From: Shewanella sp. MTB7
Lineage (GTDB): Bacteria > Pseudomonadota > Gammaproteobacteria > Enterobacterales > Shewanellaceae
NCBI RefSeq assembly: GCF_027571385.1
Contig: NZ_CP085636.1
Coordinates: 3,038,001 to 3,102,000 of the forward strand
Length of the DNA: 64,000 nucleotides
Reading direction: 5' to 3'
The notes under the pieces were generated by a model that saw only the letters and a program-made list of their open reading frames with translations, was not told the origin of the DNA and did no database searches. The position numbers were made by a program, and so were the translations under genes. Positions 1-10,308 of the stretch are shown piece by piece (positions within the stretch are counted from its first letter, which is position 1; each line of letters starts with the position of its first letter).

Positions 1-239
1 GCGTTAACTATCGTAAGTTCGATGAACAAGGTTTACACATTACCATTGGTGAACAAGATGAAATCTTGGCTGTGGATAATGTGGTGTTATGTGCAGGGCA
101 AGTCTCTAACCTTACGCTTCTTGAAGAGATGCAAAATACGGGGTTACCTGTTCATCTGATCGGTGGTGCTGATGTCGCTGCAGAACTTGATGCTAAGCGC
201 GCAATTCGTCAAGGTGCTGAGTTAGCGATAAAGCTTTAG
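1..239 (+). CDS. fadH: 2,4-dienoyl-CoA reductase, C-terminal fragment
   Basis: Only the last 79 or so codons are in the window; reading frame 3 is open from base 3 to the TAG at 237-239. The peptide contains VLCAGQVSNLTLLEEM, then VHLIGGADVAAELDAKRAI, the typical end of the NAD(P)/FAD-binding half of the FadH (old-yellow-enzyme plus flavoprotein) family, where the GGA(D)-A-x-x-LDA-RA-I segment closes the FAD site. FadH reduces 2,4-dienoyl-CoA during beta-oxidation of unsaturated fatty acids. The call rests on the C-terminal pattern only; a related NADH:flavin oxidoreductase of the same family cannot be excluded. Confidence 0.75.
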   Translation, partial: VNYRKFDEQGLHITIGEQDEILAVDNVVLCAGQVSNLTLLEEMQNTGLPVHLIGGADVAAELDAKRAIRQGAELAIKL

Positions 240-263
240 GTTTACACGTGCAAAAGACAAGCT

Positions 264-292
264 AAAGGGTCAACATATGTAGGCCCTTTTTT
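264..292 (+). terminator. Rho-independent terminator after fadH
   Basis: AAAGGGTC and GGCCCTTT form a stem (one G-U pair) around a 10-nt loop, followed by a run of six T. It starts 25 bp after the fadH stop. The oppositely oriented yfaE-like gene ends at 304, so the element may serve both strands. Confidence 0.7.
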
Positions 293-303
293 ATGGATTT
301 CAT

Positions 304-708
304 CTATACCGTCTCAGGATCGGATATCTGGCTATCAGGTTTTTGGTTTTGAGTTTCAGGAGTCGGATGAGCTAATTGACTTCGCTGCGCAAGCTTGATG
401 CCTTGTGGAGAAAGCTCGAGATTGAGATCTGAGCTGGGACTGCAACAACAGGGAAGGCATTCATCTTTTTCGAGATGCACCAACGGCTCAGCATGATAAA
501 TTACCGAACCACTGATTATCTTGGTCTTACAAGCGCCGCAATATCCATTACGACACTCGGAAAACAGCTTCACTTTCTTCTGCTCCAACGCCATCAACAA
601 ACTTGTGTGCTGCTGAGTAAACAGCAACACAGGTTGGCCTTGTAGACTAACGATTGGGGCTTTTAAACAGCGAGGGTTAAAGGTCAAAGTCTTCAAACTC
701 GCTTTCAT
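304..708 (-). CDS. YfaE-like [2Fe-2S] ferredoxin for ribonucleotide reductase
   Basis: Plant-type ferredoxin fold with the cluster motif [12 protein letters not shown] and a later CCC near the end of the domain, as in E. coli YfaE, which maintains the diferric-tyrosyl cofactor of NrdB. The gene is directly downstream of nrdB and overlaps its 3' end, which fits translational coupling and the same job. The frame stays open to a TTG at 735. I place the start at the ATG at 708 because homology begins shortly after it, but no clear Shine-Dalgarno sequence precedes either that ATG, the ATG at 720 or the TTG. A Ser/Pro/Gln-rich tail of about 30 residues extends beyond the usual YfaE end. Confidence 0.85.
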   Translation of the reverse strand: MKASLKTLTFNPRCLKAPIVSLQGQPVLLFTQQHTSLLMALEQKKVKLFSECRNGYCGACKTKIISGSVIYHAEPLVHLEKDECLPCCCSPSSDLNLELSPQGIKLAQRSQLAHPTPETQNQKPDSQISDPETV

Positions 709-1807
709 CGATGGATGCATCAATCTGACCAACAAGATAAGATGAGACCTCTACTTCTTGTGGGGCAACTTGAACAGAATCACTCTCTAACCAGGTTTTC
801 ATCCAAGGAAGTGGATTAGTTATTTGTGGATATGGCTGCGTTAAATTAACCGACTTCATCCGTTCGTTAGTAATGAATTCGACATACTGACATAAAATCG
901 GCTCATTCAGGCCTATCATAGAACCATCTTTAAACAGGTATTTTGCCCACTCTTTTTCCTGCTCAGCGGCTTTAACAAAAATATCGTAAGCTTGCTGCTC
1001 ACACTCTTTTGCTATTTCACCCATCTCAGGATCATCTTTACCCGCTTGCATTATTTTAATGATGTGCTGAGTACTGTTTAGATGCAAAGCTTCATCACGG
1101 GCAATTAAGCGAATGATTTTGGCGTTACCTTCCATGACGTTACGCTCTGCAAATGCAAAAGAGCAAGCGAAGCTAACATAGAAGCGGATTGCTTCAAGTA
1201 CGTTAACCGACATCATGCACAAGTAGAGCGCCTTTTTGATCTCTCGTTTAGTTACTATGAGCTCTTTGCCATCGATAAGATGAGTCCCTTCGCCTAATAG
1301 GTGAAAGGCCTGTGTTAATTTAATCAACACATCATAATACGCAGCAATATCAGTGGCACGCTTTAAGATCTCCTCATTCTCAACAATATCATCGAAGACA
1401 ATTGAAGGATCATTGACGATATTACGAATGATGTGAGTGTATGAGCGTGAGTGAATGGTTTCAGAAAATGACCAGGTTTCAATCCAGGTTTCAAGCTCAG
1501 GCAGTGATACCAATGGCAGGAAAGCAACGTTAGGTGAGCGTCCTTGAATTGAATCAAGTAGCGTCTGGTATTTTAAGTTTGAGATGAAAATGTGCTTTTC
1601 ATGATCAGGAAGGGCTGCATAATCAATCTTGTCTTTACTGACGTCAACTTCTTCTGGACGCCAAAAAAATGAAAGTTGTTTTTCAATCAATTTTTCAAAC
1701 ACTTCATATTTTTGTACGTCATAACGCGCGACGTTGACGGACTGCCCTAAAAACATAGGTTCAAGACGGGCATCATTAGGTGTTTGACAAAAAGTAGAAT
1801 AGGCCAT
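677..1807 (-). CDS. nrdB: Ribonucleoside-diphosphate reductase class Ia, beta subunit
   Basis: 376 aa from the ATG at 1807. That start is preceded by GGAAGA six bases upstream; the frame continues to a TTG four codons earlier, which would swallow this SD. The protein is an NrdB of normal length, with the helical di-iron carboxylate segments ([34 protein letters not shown]) and the acidic C-terminal tail ending ESEFEDFDL that docks on NrdA. NrdB makes the tyrosyl radical used by NrdA to reduce ribonucleotides in the cytoplasm. It lies downstream of nrdA across an 85-bp gap and upstream of the yfaE-like ferredoxin, so the order nrdA-nrdB-yfaE is one transcription unit on the minus strand. Confidence 0.97.
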   Translation of the reverse strand: MAYSTFCQTPNDARLEPMFLGQSVNVARYDVQKYEVFEKLIEKQLSFFWRPEEVDVSKDKIDYAALPDHEKHIFISNLKYQTLLDSIQGRSPNVAFLPLVSLPELETWIETWSFSETIHSRSYTHIIRNIVNDPSIVFDDIVENEEILKRATDIAAYYDVLIKLTQAFHLLGEGTHLIDGKELIVTKREIKKALYLCMMSVNVLEAIRFYVSFACSFAFAERNVMEGNAKIIRLIARDEALHLNSTQHIIKIMQAGKDDPEMGEIAKECEQQAYDIFVKAAEQEKEWAKYLFKDGSMIGLNEPILCQYVEFITNERMKSVNLTQPYPQITNPLPWMKTWLESDSVQVAPQEVEVSSYLVGQIDASIDESEFEDFDL

Positions 1808-1822
1808 GGTTTCTTCCAAAAT

Positions 1823-1843
1823 ATAGGGGCTTTATGCCCCTAT
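1823..1843 (-). promoter_or_regulatory. Intercistronic hairpin between nrdA and nrdB
   Basis: ATAGGGGC and GCCCCTAT form a perfect 8-bp stem with a 5-nt loop. On the minus strand it lies between the nrdA stop and the nrdB ATG, ending 15 nt before the start codon and just upstream of the nrdB SD. It is followed by ATTTTGG rather than a clean T-run, so partial termination, mRNA processing or control of nrdB translation are all possible. Confidence 0.5.
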
Positions 1844-1892
1844 TTAAATTGATAACAAGCTCAATACTAGCAATGAGCCTTGATTAATCTTG

Positions 1893-4181
1893 TTAGATCT
1901 TGCACGCGCCGCCGGCACAATCGTCGTCTTCTTTCTCGACGCTGATCATATCATCATGATTATCAGAGGCTCCATCACGAGTGTTGTGATAGTAAAGAGT
2001 CTTCACACCTAGTTTGTAGGCATTTAACAGATCTTTAAGCAGCACTTGCATCGGCACTTTTTGATTAGGAAAACGCGATGGATCATAGTTGGTATTTGCC
2101 GAAATAGCCTGATCGACAAACTTTTGCATGATACCGACAAGTTGTATATAGCCATCGTTGTTTGGCATCTGCCAAAGTAGCTCATAGCTATACTGATACT
2201 TTTCAAAATCTGGTACAACTTGCTTCAGTTGACCATCTTTACTGGACTTAACACTAATAAGACCACGCGGTGGCTCAATACCATTGGTGGCATTAGAGAT
2301 CTGCGATGATGTTTCTGATGGCATCAGCGCTGAAAGTGTCGAGTTGCGTAAACCGTGAGTCACGATCTCTTGACGTAAAGTTTCCCAATCCATATGGAGC
2401 GGCTCATCACAAATGGCATCCAGAGCACGCTTATAAGTGTCAATAGGAAGCACGCCCTTAGAATAAGTCGTCTCATGGAAAGCGGGGCATGCGCCTTGCT
2501 CTTTTGCCAAATTCATAGACGCTTTTAACAGGTAGTATTGAATCGCTTCGAATGTCTTGTGAGTAATGTTATTCGCCGAACCATCAGAATAACGTACGCC
2601 TTCTTTGGCTAAATAATTGGCAAAATTGATCACACCTATACCTAAGGTACGGCGGTTCATCGATGACTTTTCAGCTGCAATTAACGGGTAATCTTGATAA
2701 TCGAGTAGATTGTCCAGAGCACGCACCGCGAGATCAGCCAGAGGTTCAAGCTCAGATAGATCTTTGATTGCACCTAAGTTAAGCGCCGATAGAGTACAAA
2801 GTGCGATTTCACCATCGGGATCATTCACATTGTTCAAAGGCTTAGTCGGCAATGCAATCTCAAGACAGAGATTTGATTGTCTGATTGGGGCAACTTTGCT
2901 ATCAAATGGACTGTGAGTATTACAGTGATCCACGTTCTGAATGTAGATACGGCCAGTAGATGCCCGTTCTTGCATCATCAAACCAAACAGTTCAGATGCT
3001 TTAATTTGCTTCTTACGAATACTTGGATCCGCTTCATATTGCAGATAAAGACGATCAAACTCATCTTGATCTTCAAAGAAGGCATCGTAAAGTCCTGGTA
3101 CATCGGATGGGCTAAATAAGCTGATCACACCGCCTTTAATAAGACGCTGATACATGAGTTTATTAAGTTGTACACCGTAATCTAAGTGACGAATTCGGTT
3201 ATCTTCAACGCCTCGGTTATTCTTAAGCACTAACAGAGATTCAACTTCAAGGTGCCAAATAGGGTAGAAAAGGGTCGCAGCACCACCGCGAACGCCGCCT
3301 TGTGAACAAGACTTAACCGCTGTTTGAAAATACTTGAAGAATGGCAGACATCCAGTATGGAAAGCTTCACCACCACGAATAGGGCTACCTAATGCACGAA
3401 TTCTACCTGCGTTAATGCCTATGCCTGCACGTTGACTGACATACTTAACGATAGCCGATGAGGTCGCGTTAATAGAATCTAAGCTATCTCCACATTCAAT
3501 CAATACGCATGAGCTGAATTGACGTGTAGGGGTTCGTACACCAGCCATAATGGGTGTTGGCAGAGATATTTTAAATGTCGACACCGCATCATAAAAACGC
3601 TTGATGTAGTCTAGGCGCGTTTCACGGGGATAGTTAGCGAACAGACATGCCGCTACTAAAATATAGAGGAACTGAGCACTCTCATAGATCTCGTGAGTGA
3701 CACGGTTCTGAACAAGATATTTACCTTCGAGCTGTTTTACTGCTGCGTAGGAAAAGTTCATATCGCGCCAGTGATCTATATAGCCATCTAAAATATCTAA
3801 CTCTTCACGACTGTAGTCTTGCAGGATATGGGCATCATATTTCCCCATCTCAACAAGGTTAGTCACGTGATCATAAAGCTTTGGTGGTTCAAATTGACCA
3901 AAGGCTTTTTTACGGAGATGGAAAATAGCTAAACGAGCTGATAAAAATTGATAATCAGGAGACTCTGGAGAGATCAGATCAGCTGCCGCTTTAATGATGG
4001 TTTCATGGATAGCTTCTGTTGGGATCCCATCAAAAAACTGCAGGTGAGAGCGAAGTTCAACCTCTGATACGGATACATTTTTCAGATCCCTAGCAGCCCA
4101 TGTAATCACACGGTGTATTTTATCGAGATCGATGGTTTCGCGTTCGCCACTACGTTTAGTGACTTTAAGATTGCTATTCAT
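1893..4181 (-). CDS. nrdA: Ribonucleoside-diphosphate reductase class Ia, alpha subunit
   Basis: 762 aa from the ATG at 4181, which has AGGA ten bases upstream; the frame is open a further 29 codons, but family proteins begin at MNSNLKVTKRSGERE. The N-terminal ATP-cone (about residues 5-95) is present, followed by the ten-stranded barrel. Recognisable parts are SSCVLIECGDS (first redox cysteine), the NLCLEIALPT catalytic-loop region and the C-terminal shuttle pair in DDDCAGGACKI. The enzyme reduces all four NDPs to dNDPs and is allosterically controlled by ATP/dATP at the cone. The promoter region at 4182-4602 carries an NrdR-like box and DnaA boxes. Confidence 0.97.
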   Translation of the reverse strand: MNSNLKVTKRSGERETIDLDKIHRVITWAARDLKNVSVSEVELRSHLQFFDGIPTEAIHETIIKAAADLISPESPDYQFLSARLAIFHLRKKAFGQFEPPKLYDHVTNLVEMGKYDAHILQDYSREELDILDGYIDHWRDMNFSYAAVKQLEGKYLVQNRVTHEIYESAQFLYILVAACLFANYPRETRLDYIKRFYDAVSTFKISLPTPIMAGVRTPTRQFSSCVLIECGDSLDSINATSSAIVKYVSQRAGIGINAGRIRALGSPIRGGEAFHTGCLPFFKYFQTAVKSCSQGGVRGGAATLFYPIWHLEVESLLVLKNNRGVEDNRIRHLDYGVQLNKLMYQRLIKGGVISLFSPSDVPGLYDAFFEDQDEFDRLYLQYEADPSIRKKQIKASELFGLMMQERASTGRIYIQNVDHCNTHSPFDSKVAPIRQSNLCLEIALPTKPLNNVNDPDGEIALCTLSALNLGAIKDLSELEPLADLAVRALDNLLDYQDYPLIAAEKSSMNRRTLGIGVINFANYLAKEGVRYSDGSANNITHKTFEAIQYYLLKASMNLAKEQGACPAFHETTYSKGVLPIDTYKRALDAICDEPLHMDWETLRQEIVTHGLRNSTLSALMPSETSSQISNATNGIEPPRGLISVKSSKDGQLKQVVPDFEKYQYSYELLWQMPNNDGYIQLVGIMQKFVDQAISANTNYDPSRFPNQKVPMQVLLKDLLNAYKLGVKTLYYHNTRDGASDNHDDMISVEKEDDDCAGGACKI

Positions 4182-4330
4182 TAAAGAAAGGTCCTGATGT
4201 TTATATGTGTGTAGCTGACTAAGAATCTGTCGGCCTTTAAATGCCATGTAAACAATCGAAACATTCAAAAAAAGTGGTGATGTTCATGATAAAAAATGAA
4301 CAGTTTCTTGTGTCTCGGATTGTATCTTAC

Positions 4331-4346
4331 ACACTATATATGGTGC
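4331..4346 (-). promoter_or_regulatory. NrdR box upstream of nrdA
   Basis: ACACTATATATGGTGC matches the known NrdR box consensus (ACACwATATATwGTGT) at nearly every position. It lies 150 bp upstream of the nrdA ATG. A weaker partner, GAACAGTTTCTTGTGT at 4298-4313, is offset by 33 bp, about three helical turns, as expected for paired NrdR sites. NrdR is the ATP/dATP-sensing repressor of nrd genes. The pairing is my inference. Confidence 0.65.
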
Positions 4347-4426
4347 TTTTAAATTTATAAGGTACAAGATAGTGAGGTTATTGGGATTTTGCAAGTCTGA
4401 TTTTGGTTAAGTCTTTGGGGGCATCT

Positions 4427-4446
4427 TGTGGATAAGTTGAGGATAA
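4427..4446. promoter_or_regulatory. Two DnaA boxes in the nrdA upstream region
   Basis: TGTGGATAA at 4427-4435 is a perfect inverse copy of the DnaA box TTATCCACA. TGAGGATAA at 4438-4446 differs at one position and is offset by 11 bp, one helical turn, in the same orientation. DnaA binding at nrdA is established in E. coli, where it ties dNTP supply to replication initiation; the same control is inferred here. Confidence 0.6.
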
Positions 4447-4602
4447 AAAAAAGGGGTAGCCAAAGCTGACTTTTAATGACCGTTTCTACTGGGCTAGAGA
4501 GCGATTTGATCCATCTTGATAGGAAAATGGCTATGCCAACCTGGTGAGCTTGATTGGCGATCTTTTGGATCAAAGACTCAAAAAATCACCTGAGACCATC
4601 GG

Positions 4603-5298
4603 CTATTTTTTTCTTTCTGCCATCAAAAACGCCACCACATCTTGAGCAGATTGGAAAGAAAAATTACTTGGCCAATTTTGTGGATGAGCATCGGGTGCTA
4701 TATAGCCCCACATCGCAATACCCCCGAGCATATTGGTGTTTGCTGCAGCGACTAAGTCTCGCTCTGCATCGCCCAAATAGAGGATATGTTCAGGTGCACA
4801 GATAATTTGCTGTGCTGCGAGCAACATAGGCGCCGGTTTAGGTTTGTTCATTAGCGTGCTATCACCGCTGATCACAGTTTTCATTCTGGCAGTCAGTTCC
4901 AATGACGTTAACAGAGGACGGGTAAAACGGGCGGGTTTATTGGTGACAATACCGTAGGGGATACTATGATCGTCGAGATAATCAAGTAGAACAAGTATCC
5001 CATCAAATAGTTGGCTGTGCTTGCCATTTACTCGGGCGTAGTGGTGAAGTAATCCTTGCTGTATCTCAATCTGCTTTGTTTCATCTATGTTTGGTTGCGC
5101 AGCGCTAACAAGCGCCAAACTACCGTCTGACGCGACTTGCCGCATCTCATCTACCATTACTTGAGGATAGCCATGCTCAGCTAAACTCAGGTTAAGCGCG
5201 GCAATAAGATCCGGCGCGGTGTCAACTAAGGTGCCGTCAAGATCAAACAGAACGGCTTTAATTAAAAGTGGATCACCAGCTTGGGATGCTCTACTCAT
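4603..5298 (-). CDS. HAD-superfamily phosphatase (Gph/MupP type)
   Basis: 231 aa. Motif I is FDLDGTLVDT (nucleophile and general-acid Asp), motif II is VTNKPARF, motif III is the KPKPAP lysine and motif IV is YLGDAERD; the helical cap domain lies between I and II. This is the phosphoglycolate-phosphatase subfamily. Its ATG overlaps the ubiG stop (TAATG), so the two are translationally coupled. In Pseudomonas the gene after ubiG is mupP, the N-acetylmuramic-acid-6-phosphate phosphatase of cell-wall recycling; that position makes MupP activity plausible, but phosphoglycolate phosphatase cannot be excluded from sequence alone. Confidence 0.85.
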   Translation of the reverse strand: MSRASQAGDPLLIKAVLFDLDGTLVDTAPDLIAALNLSLAEHGYPQVMVDEMRQVASDGSLALVSAAQPNIDETKQIEIQQGLLHHYARVNGKHSQLFDGILVLLDYLDDHSIPYGIVTNKPARFTRPLLTSLELTARMKTVISGDSTLMNKPKPAPMLLAAQQIICAPEHILYLGDAERDLVAAANTNMLGGIAMWGYIAPDAHPQNWPSNFSFQSAQDVVAFLMAERKK

Positions 5299-6023
5299 TA
5301 ATCCTCGCTCTTTTTAGTCGCTATCATGTAGTTCACATCGACATTTTTTGTGTAGCTGAAAGTATCGGTCAATGGGTTAAAGGTAATACCGGTGGCATCT
5401 TCACAAAAAAGTTCAGTATGTTCGGCCATTGAGATTAATTCTGAAGGTTTAATAAACTTCTTATGGTCGTGTGTACCAATAGGTAACATTTTGAGTATAT
5501 ATTCAGCCCCTAAAATAGTTTCAACATACGCACGCAGGTTACGGTTAATGGTTGAGAAAAAGACATAACCGCCAGGTTTAACCATATCAGCACAAGCTTG
5601 GATCACTGAACGTGGGCTAGGAACATGCTCTAACATCTCCATGCAGGTGATAACATCATAGGTTTGAAAGTGGGCCTCTCTATGTGATTCAGCAGTGTCT
5701 TGAATATAGTTGACATCCACGCTCATCTCTAATGCGTGCAGTTTAGCAACATCTAAAGGTTCTGTGCCCATATCCAACCCATCGACGTTAGCACCTATAC
5801 GCGCCATACTTTCAGATAAAATACCACCGCCACAGCCGACATCGAGAATTCGTTTGCCAAATACACCGCCGCACGTTTGATCAATATAGTTTAATCGCAA
5901 AGGATTTAATCTGTGCAGTGGCTTGAATTCACCTTCTGGATCCCACCAAGTAGCAGCCATCTTTTCAAATTTGGCTATTTCACTCGGATCGACATTTATT
6001 TCTTTTTGCATATCTTGTTGCAC
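5298..6023 (-). CDS. ubiG: Ubiquinone biosynthesis O-methyltransferase
   Basis: 241 aa. The SAM-binding motif I is [16 protein letters not shown], followed by [12 protein letters not shown] and the post-motif [10 protein letters not shown]. The N-terminal [19 protein letters not shown] and the TINRNLRAY and [13 protein letters not shown] segments are UbiG signatures. The enzyme performs both O-methylations of ubiquinone synthesis at the cytoplasmic membrane. I use the GTG at 6023 because AGGTGA lies about six bases upstream; an ATG four codons later has no better site. It is divergent from gyrA and overlaps the following phosphatase gene by one base. Confidence 0.95.
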   Translation of the reverse strand: MQQDMQKEINVDPSEIAKFEKMAATWWDPEGEFKPLHRLNPLRLNYIDQTCGGVFGKRILDVGCGGGILSESMARIGANVDGLDMGTEPLDVAKLHALEMSVDVNYIQDTAESHREAHFQTYDVITCMEMLEHVPSPRSVIQACADMVKPGGYVFFSTINRNLRAYVETILGAEYILKMLPIGTHDHKKFIKPSELISMAEHTELFCEDATGITFNPLTDTFSYTKNVDVNYMIATKKSED

Positions 6024-6205
6024 TATATCACCTCAAAAGGCATGGGTTATGCTGATCATTATACCCATAGACATTAATAAACAAAGGCCAATGACAATAG
6101 AATTGAGTGATAATTTAACCAATTGATTGAATAGCGAACATTGTTTGATTCTGGTCAACAAATTTTGAGATTAATACTTATTTAAAGCGAATGATAAATA
6201 GGGTC

Positions 6206-6233
6206 TGGCGACAAAAAATAACTGTGTTAGAAT
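6206..6233 (+). promoter_or_regulatory. gyrA: Candidate gyrA promoter
   Basis: TGGCGA (6206-6211) and TAGAAT (6228-6233) are separated by 16 bp, with TGTG just before the -10 hexamer. It lies 88 bp upstream of the chosen gyrA ATG. This is a pattern match only. Confidence 0.35.
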
Positions 6234-6320
6234 GCCAAATCACGTTTTCAGGCTCGATTATTTCTTCTTTCCATTTCGGATGTTGAATTGTCGGCTACAT
6301 TTCAAGGGATCGAGCAGTTT

Positions 6321-9038
6321 ATGACTGATCTGGCTTCATCTATAACTCCAATTAATATTGAAGACGAATTAAAAAATTCATATCTAGATTACGCAATGAG
6401 CGTGATCGTAGGCCGAGCATTACCTGATGTTCGCGATGGCTTAAAGCCTGTCCACCGTCGCGTACTTTTCGCAATGAGTGAGCTTAAAAACGATTGGAAT
6501 AAGCCTTACAAAAAGTCGGCACGTGTTGTTGGCGACGTTATTGGTAAGTATCACCCTCATGGTGACACTGCGGTTTATGACACCATCGTTCGTATGGCTC
6601 AGCCTTTCTCTATGCGTTATCTGTTGATCGATGGTCAAGGTAACTTCGGTAGCGTCGATGGTGACTCCGCGGCGGCTATGCGTTACACCGAAATCCGCAT
6701 GGATAAAATCTCCCATCAGTTATTAGCGGATCTTGACAAAGAAACTGTAGATTTTGTGCCTAACTATGACGGCACCGAGTTTATTCCTGAAGTAATGCCA
6801 ACGCGTTTTCCAACCTTGTTGGTTAACGGCTCGTCAGGTATTGCGGTAGGTATGGCGACCAATATCCCTCCACATAACTTAAATGAAGTGGTGTCGGCTT
6901 GTTTAGCACTGATTGAGAATCCAGATCTAACCATTAACGAGTTGATGGAATACATACCGGGTCCTGATTTTCCTACGGCTGCAATGATCAATGGTCGTAA
7001 AGGTATTATTGATGCTTATCACACTGGTCGTGGCCGTGCGATTATGCGTTCTAAAGCCGAAGTGGAAACCGAAGACAATGGGCGCGAGCGTATCATTGTT
7101 CACGAGATCCCGTACCAAGTTAACAAAGCACGTCTGATTGAAAAGATCGCCGAGCTTGTTAAAGATAAAAAAATTGAAGGTATTAGCGGCCTACGTGACG
7201 AATCTGATAAAGATGGTATGCGTATTGTTGTTGAAATTAAGCGCGGTGAAGTCGGCGAAGTTGTACTTAATAACTTATACGCTCAAACACAGATGCAGTG
7301 CTCTTTCGGCATCAACATGGTGGCATTGACCAATGGTCAGCCTAAATTGTTTAATCTTAAAGAGATGATCGAGTGCTTTATTTTGCACCGTCGCGAAGTG
7401 GTCACACGCCGTACAGTATTTGAGTTGCGTAAGGCTCGAGATCGTGCACACATCCTAGAGTCTCTAGCGATTGCTTTGGCGAACATTGACCCAATCATCG
7501 CTTTGATTAAAGCCTCGCCAACGCCAGCCGATGCAAAAATTAAGCTTATTGCTGAAGGGTGGGACTTAGGTCATGTTCAAGGTATGCTTGAAAAAGCGGG
7601 TGATGACGCAGCACGTCCTGAATGGTTAGAGCCAGAATATGGTATTCGTGATGGTCGTTACTACTTAACTGAGCAGCAAGCGCAAGCCATTCTTGATTTA
7701 CGCCTGCACAAGCTAACGGGATTAGAGCACGAGAAGATCTTAAAAGAGTACGAAGAGTTACTTGAGATCATCGCTGCACTACTTTACATTCTTCGCAGTT
7801 CAACACGTCTGATGGAAGTGATCACAGAAGAGCTTCAAGAAGTTTTAGAAAACTTCGGCGATGAACGTCGTACAGTGATCAATGCCAATGAAGTTGATAT
7901 GAGTCTTGAAGACTTAATCAATGAAGAAGATGTGGTGGTTACACTGTCACACTTAGGTTATGCCAAGTATCAAGTCCTATCGGATTATCAAGCGCAGCGA
8001 CGTGGTGGTAAGGGTAAGGCGGCGACAAAAGTGAAAGATGAGGATTTCGTTGAGAAGTTACTTGTTGCTAACACCCATGACACGATTCTTTGTTTCTCTG
8101 ATTTTGGTAAGATGTACTGGCTGAAAGTCTACCAGTTACCGCTTGCAAGTCGTACTGCTCGTGGACGTCCAATCGTTAACCTCTTACCGCTGTCTGAAGG
8201 TGAACGTATTACGGCTATCTTGCCAGTTCGAGAATACGCTGAAGATAAGTACATCATTATGGCAACCTCTCACGGTACCGTGAAGAAAACGGCATTAACG
8301 GCATACAGTAATCCACGTGCAAACGGGATCATTGCAGTGAACCTAAAAGACGGTGACCAGCTGATTGGTGTCGATATTACCCACGGTAGTGACGACATCA
8401 TGTTGTTCTCTAACGAAGGTAAGGTTGTTAGATTTAACGAAAAAGCTCGTAACTCAGAAACTGGCGAAGTTAAAATTGACCCTGAAACAGGTGAAGAGAT
8501 CATTGCGCTACGTGCAATGGGACGTACAGCAACCGGTGTTCGTGGTATTAAGCTTGAAGAGGGACAGCGAGTTGTTTCTCTAATTGTACCTAAAGGTGAA
8601 GGCGATATCTTAACCGTGACAGAAAACGGTTATGGTAAGCGTACTGACTTAGCTGAATATCCAGCTAAGAGCCGTGGTACTAAAGGTGTGGTTTCAATTA
8701 AGGTTAGCGAACGTAATGGCGCAGTAGTGGGTGCTGTACAAGTTGGCGAAAACGATGAAATCATGCTGATCAGTAACAAAGGTACCTTAGTTCGTACTCC
8801 TGCAACGGGTGTTTCAAGTATTGGTCGTAACACTCAAGGTGTCACGATAATACGCACAGCAGAAGATGAAAAAGTGGTTGGTCTTCAACGTATCGATGAG
8901 ATTCAAGAGCCTGCTCCTGAACTTGACGAAGAGGGTAATCCTATTATCCCTGCAGCTGTCGACGATGCAGTAGCGACAACATCAACGGATGAAACTCCTA
9001 CTGCTGATGATACTCCAGAAGCTGAACCCGCTGAATAA
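6321..9038 (+). CDS. gyrA: DNA gyrase subunit A
   Basis: 905 aa from the ATG at 6321 ([17 protein letters not shown]); an upstream TTG at 6288 adds 11 residues not typical of the family and has no SD. The winged-helix and tower domain contains the catalytic Tyr122 in [11 protein letters not shown], and the C-terminal beta-pinwheel carries the GyrA box QRRGGKGK needed for DNA wrapping. The tail is acidic and rich in Thr, Pro and Asp. GyrA with GyrB introduces negative supercoils. Residue 83 of the quinolone-binding segment ([10 protein letters not shown]) is Thr instead of the Ser found in E. coli; Asp87 is conserved. A strong terminator follows 27 bp after the stop. Confidence 0.98.
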   Translation: MTDLASSITPINIEDELKNSYLDYAMSVIVGRALPDVRDGLKPVHRRVLFAMSELKNDWNKPYKKSARVVGDVIGKYHPHGDTAVYDTIVRMAQPFSMRYLLIDGQGNFGSVDGDSAAAMRYTEIRMDKISHQLLADLDKETVDFVPNYDGTEFIPEVMPTRFPTLLVNGSSGIAVGMATNIPPHNLNEVVSACLALIENPDLTINELMEYIPGPDFPTAAMINGRKGIIDAYHTGRGRAIMRSKAEVETEDNGRERIIVHEIPYQVNKARLIEKIAELVKDKKIEGISGLRDESDKDGMRIVVEIKRGEVGEVVLNNLYAQTQMQCSFGINMVALTNGQPKLFNLKEMIECFILHRREVVTRRTVFELRKARDRAHILESLAIALANIDPIIALIKASPTPADAKIKLIAEGWDLGHVQGMLEKAGDDAARPEWLEPEYGIRDGRYYLTEQQAQAILDLRLHKLTGLEHEKILKEYEELLEIIAALLYILRSSTRLMEVITEELQEVLENFGDERRTVINANEVDMSLEDLINEEDVVVTLSHLGYAKYQVLSDYQAQRRGGKGKAATKVKDEDFVEKLLVANTHDTILCFSDFGKMYWLKVYQLPLASRTARGRPIVNLLPLSEGERITAILPVREYAEDKYIIMATSHGTVKKTALTAYSNPRANGIIAVNLKDGDQLIGVDITHGSDDIMLFSNEGKVVRFNEKARNSETGEVKIDPETGEEIIALRAMGRTATGVRGIKLEEGQRVVSLIVPKGEGDILTVTENGYGKRTDLAEYPAKSRGTKGVVSIKVSERNGAVVGAVQVGENDEIMLISNKGTLVRTPATGVSSIGRNTQGVTIIRTAEDEKVVGLQRIDEIQEPAPELDEEGNPIIPAAVDDAVATTSTDETPTADDTPEAEPAE

Positions 9039-9064
9039 TTGCTAATTGTTTTAGCGATATGATT

Positions 9065-9093
9065 AACGGGCGTCCATTTGGACGCCCGTTTTG
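9065..9093 (+). terminator. Rho-independent terminator after gyrA
   Basis: AACGGGCGTCC and GGACGCCCGTT form a perfect 11-bp stem with a 4-nt loop, followed by a short T-rich tract. Confidence 0.9.
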
Positions 9094-9201
9094 TTTCTGT
9101 TCTATAAAAAGTATTGAGTTATTTGAAAATAATCTAGGCAGCTCATCGAGTCCTATGACAATATGTTTCCATTGTGAATTATCACCCTTAAGGAGAAAGA
9201 A

Positions 9202-10296
9202 GTGAGCACGACATACAATTTTTGTGCAGGTCCAGCAATGTTACCCCAAGCTGTAATGCAAAAAGCACAGAGCGAGTTACTTGACTGGAATGGCCTAGGC
9301 ACTTCGGTGATGGAGATAAGTCATCGCAGTAAAGAGTTTATCGCCTTAACAGAGCAAGCCGAAGTTGATTTGCGTGAATTGATGTCGATCCCCACCAACT
9401 ATCATCTGTTATTCATGCATGGTGGAGGAAGAGGGCAGTTTTCTGCTGTTGTGAATAATTTTCTTGGTAATAAAGGAAGAGCCTGCTATCTCATCTCTGG
9501 CAGTTGGTCGAAATCAGCGGCTGAAGAAGCTGTTAAATTGACGAGCGATGCACAAATAGATAGTCTGAATATCGTTGAAGATGATAACGGCATCAATACC
9601 GTTGTTATGCCTGAGTTGTTAGGTAATAGCGATGAGTATCGCTATTTACATTACTGTCCAAATGAAACCGTAGATGGTATCGAAATTTTTGATGACATTG
9701 ATTGCCCTTGGCCAATCATCGCCGATATGTCATCCAATATCATGTCTAGAGAGCTCGATGTGAGCAAGTATGGTTTGATCTATGCTGGTGCTCAGAAAAA
9801 TATTGGCCCCTCGGGTTTGAGTATTGTCATTGTGCGTGACGATATGTTAACGCTACCCGCGTTACCTCAATCTTCTATTATGGATTACCGATTGGGTGTT
9901 AAGCATGGATCTATGTATAACACGCCCCCCACATTTGCATGGTATCTTGCAGCCGAGGTCTTTGCTTGGCTTAAGTCCATTGGTGGGGTGAATGCATTAG
10001 CTCAAGTTAACTTGGATAAAGCTAAGTTGTTATATGACGTTATAGACAGCGGTGATTTTTACTACAACACTGTTGCAGTGAAAAACCGCTCAGTGATGAA
10101 TGTGACTTTTTACTTGAAGGATGAGTCACACAACGCTCAATTCCTTACTGAGGCTGCTGAAGCTGGTCTTGTGGCATTGAAAGGGCATCGGAGTGTCGGT
10201 GGTATGCGGGCGAGTATATACAATGCCATGCCGCTTGAAGGTGTTGAAGCCTTGGTGAGCTTTATGAAGGACTTTGCAGACAAGAGTAAAGTGTAA
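9202..10296 (+). CDS. serC: Phosphoserine aminotransferase
   Basis: 364 aa starting at GTG, with AAGGAG seven bases upstream (9190-9195). The N-terminal [19 protein letters not shown] (phosphate/PLP contact) and the PLP lysine in [13 protein letters not shown] identify class V aminotransferase Ser[17 protein letters not shown] closes the family pattern. It converts 3-phosphohydroxypyruvate to phosphoserine, and also acts in pyridoxal-phosphate synthesis. It stands alone after the gyrA terminator, and its 3' end is followed after 12 bp by a MITE-like repeat instead of a terminator. Confidence 0.97.
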   Translation: MSTTYNFCAGPAMLPQAVMQKAQSELLDWNGLGTSVMEISHRSKEFIALTEQAEVDLRELMSIPTNYHLLFMHGGGRGQFSAVVNNFLGNKGRACYLISGSWSKSAAEEAVKLTSDAQIDSLNIVEDDNGINTVVMPELLGNSDEYRYLHYCPNETVDGIEIFDDIDCPWPIIADMSSNIMSRELDVSKYGLIYAGAQKNIGPSGLSIVIVRDDMLTLPALPQSSIMDYRLGVKHGSMYNTPPTFAWYLAAEVFAWLKSIGGVNALAQVNLDKAKLLYDVIDSGDFYYNTVAVKNRSVMNVTFYLKDESHNAQFLTEAAEAGLVALKGHRSVGGMRASIYNAMPLEGVEALVSFMKDFADKSKV

Positions 10297-10308
10297 AGGC
10301 TCGAAATA

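Noticed and set aside
4355-4573. 72-codon frame upstream of nrdA
   Set aside because: It overlaps the DnaA boxes and regulatory region and has no SD or protein-like pattern.
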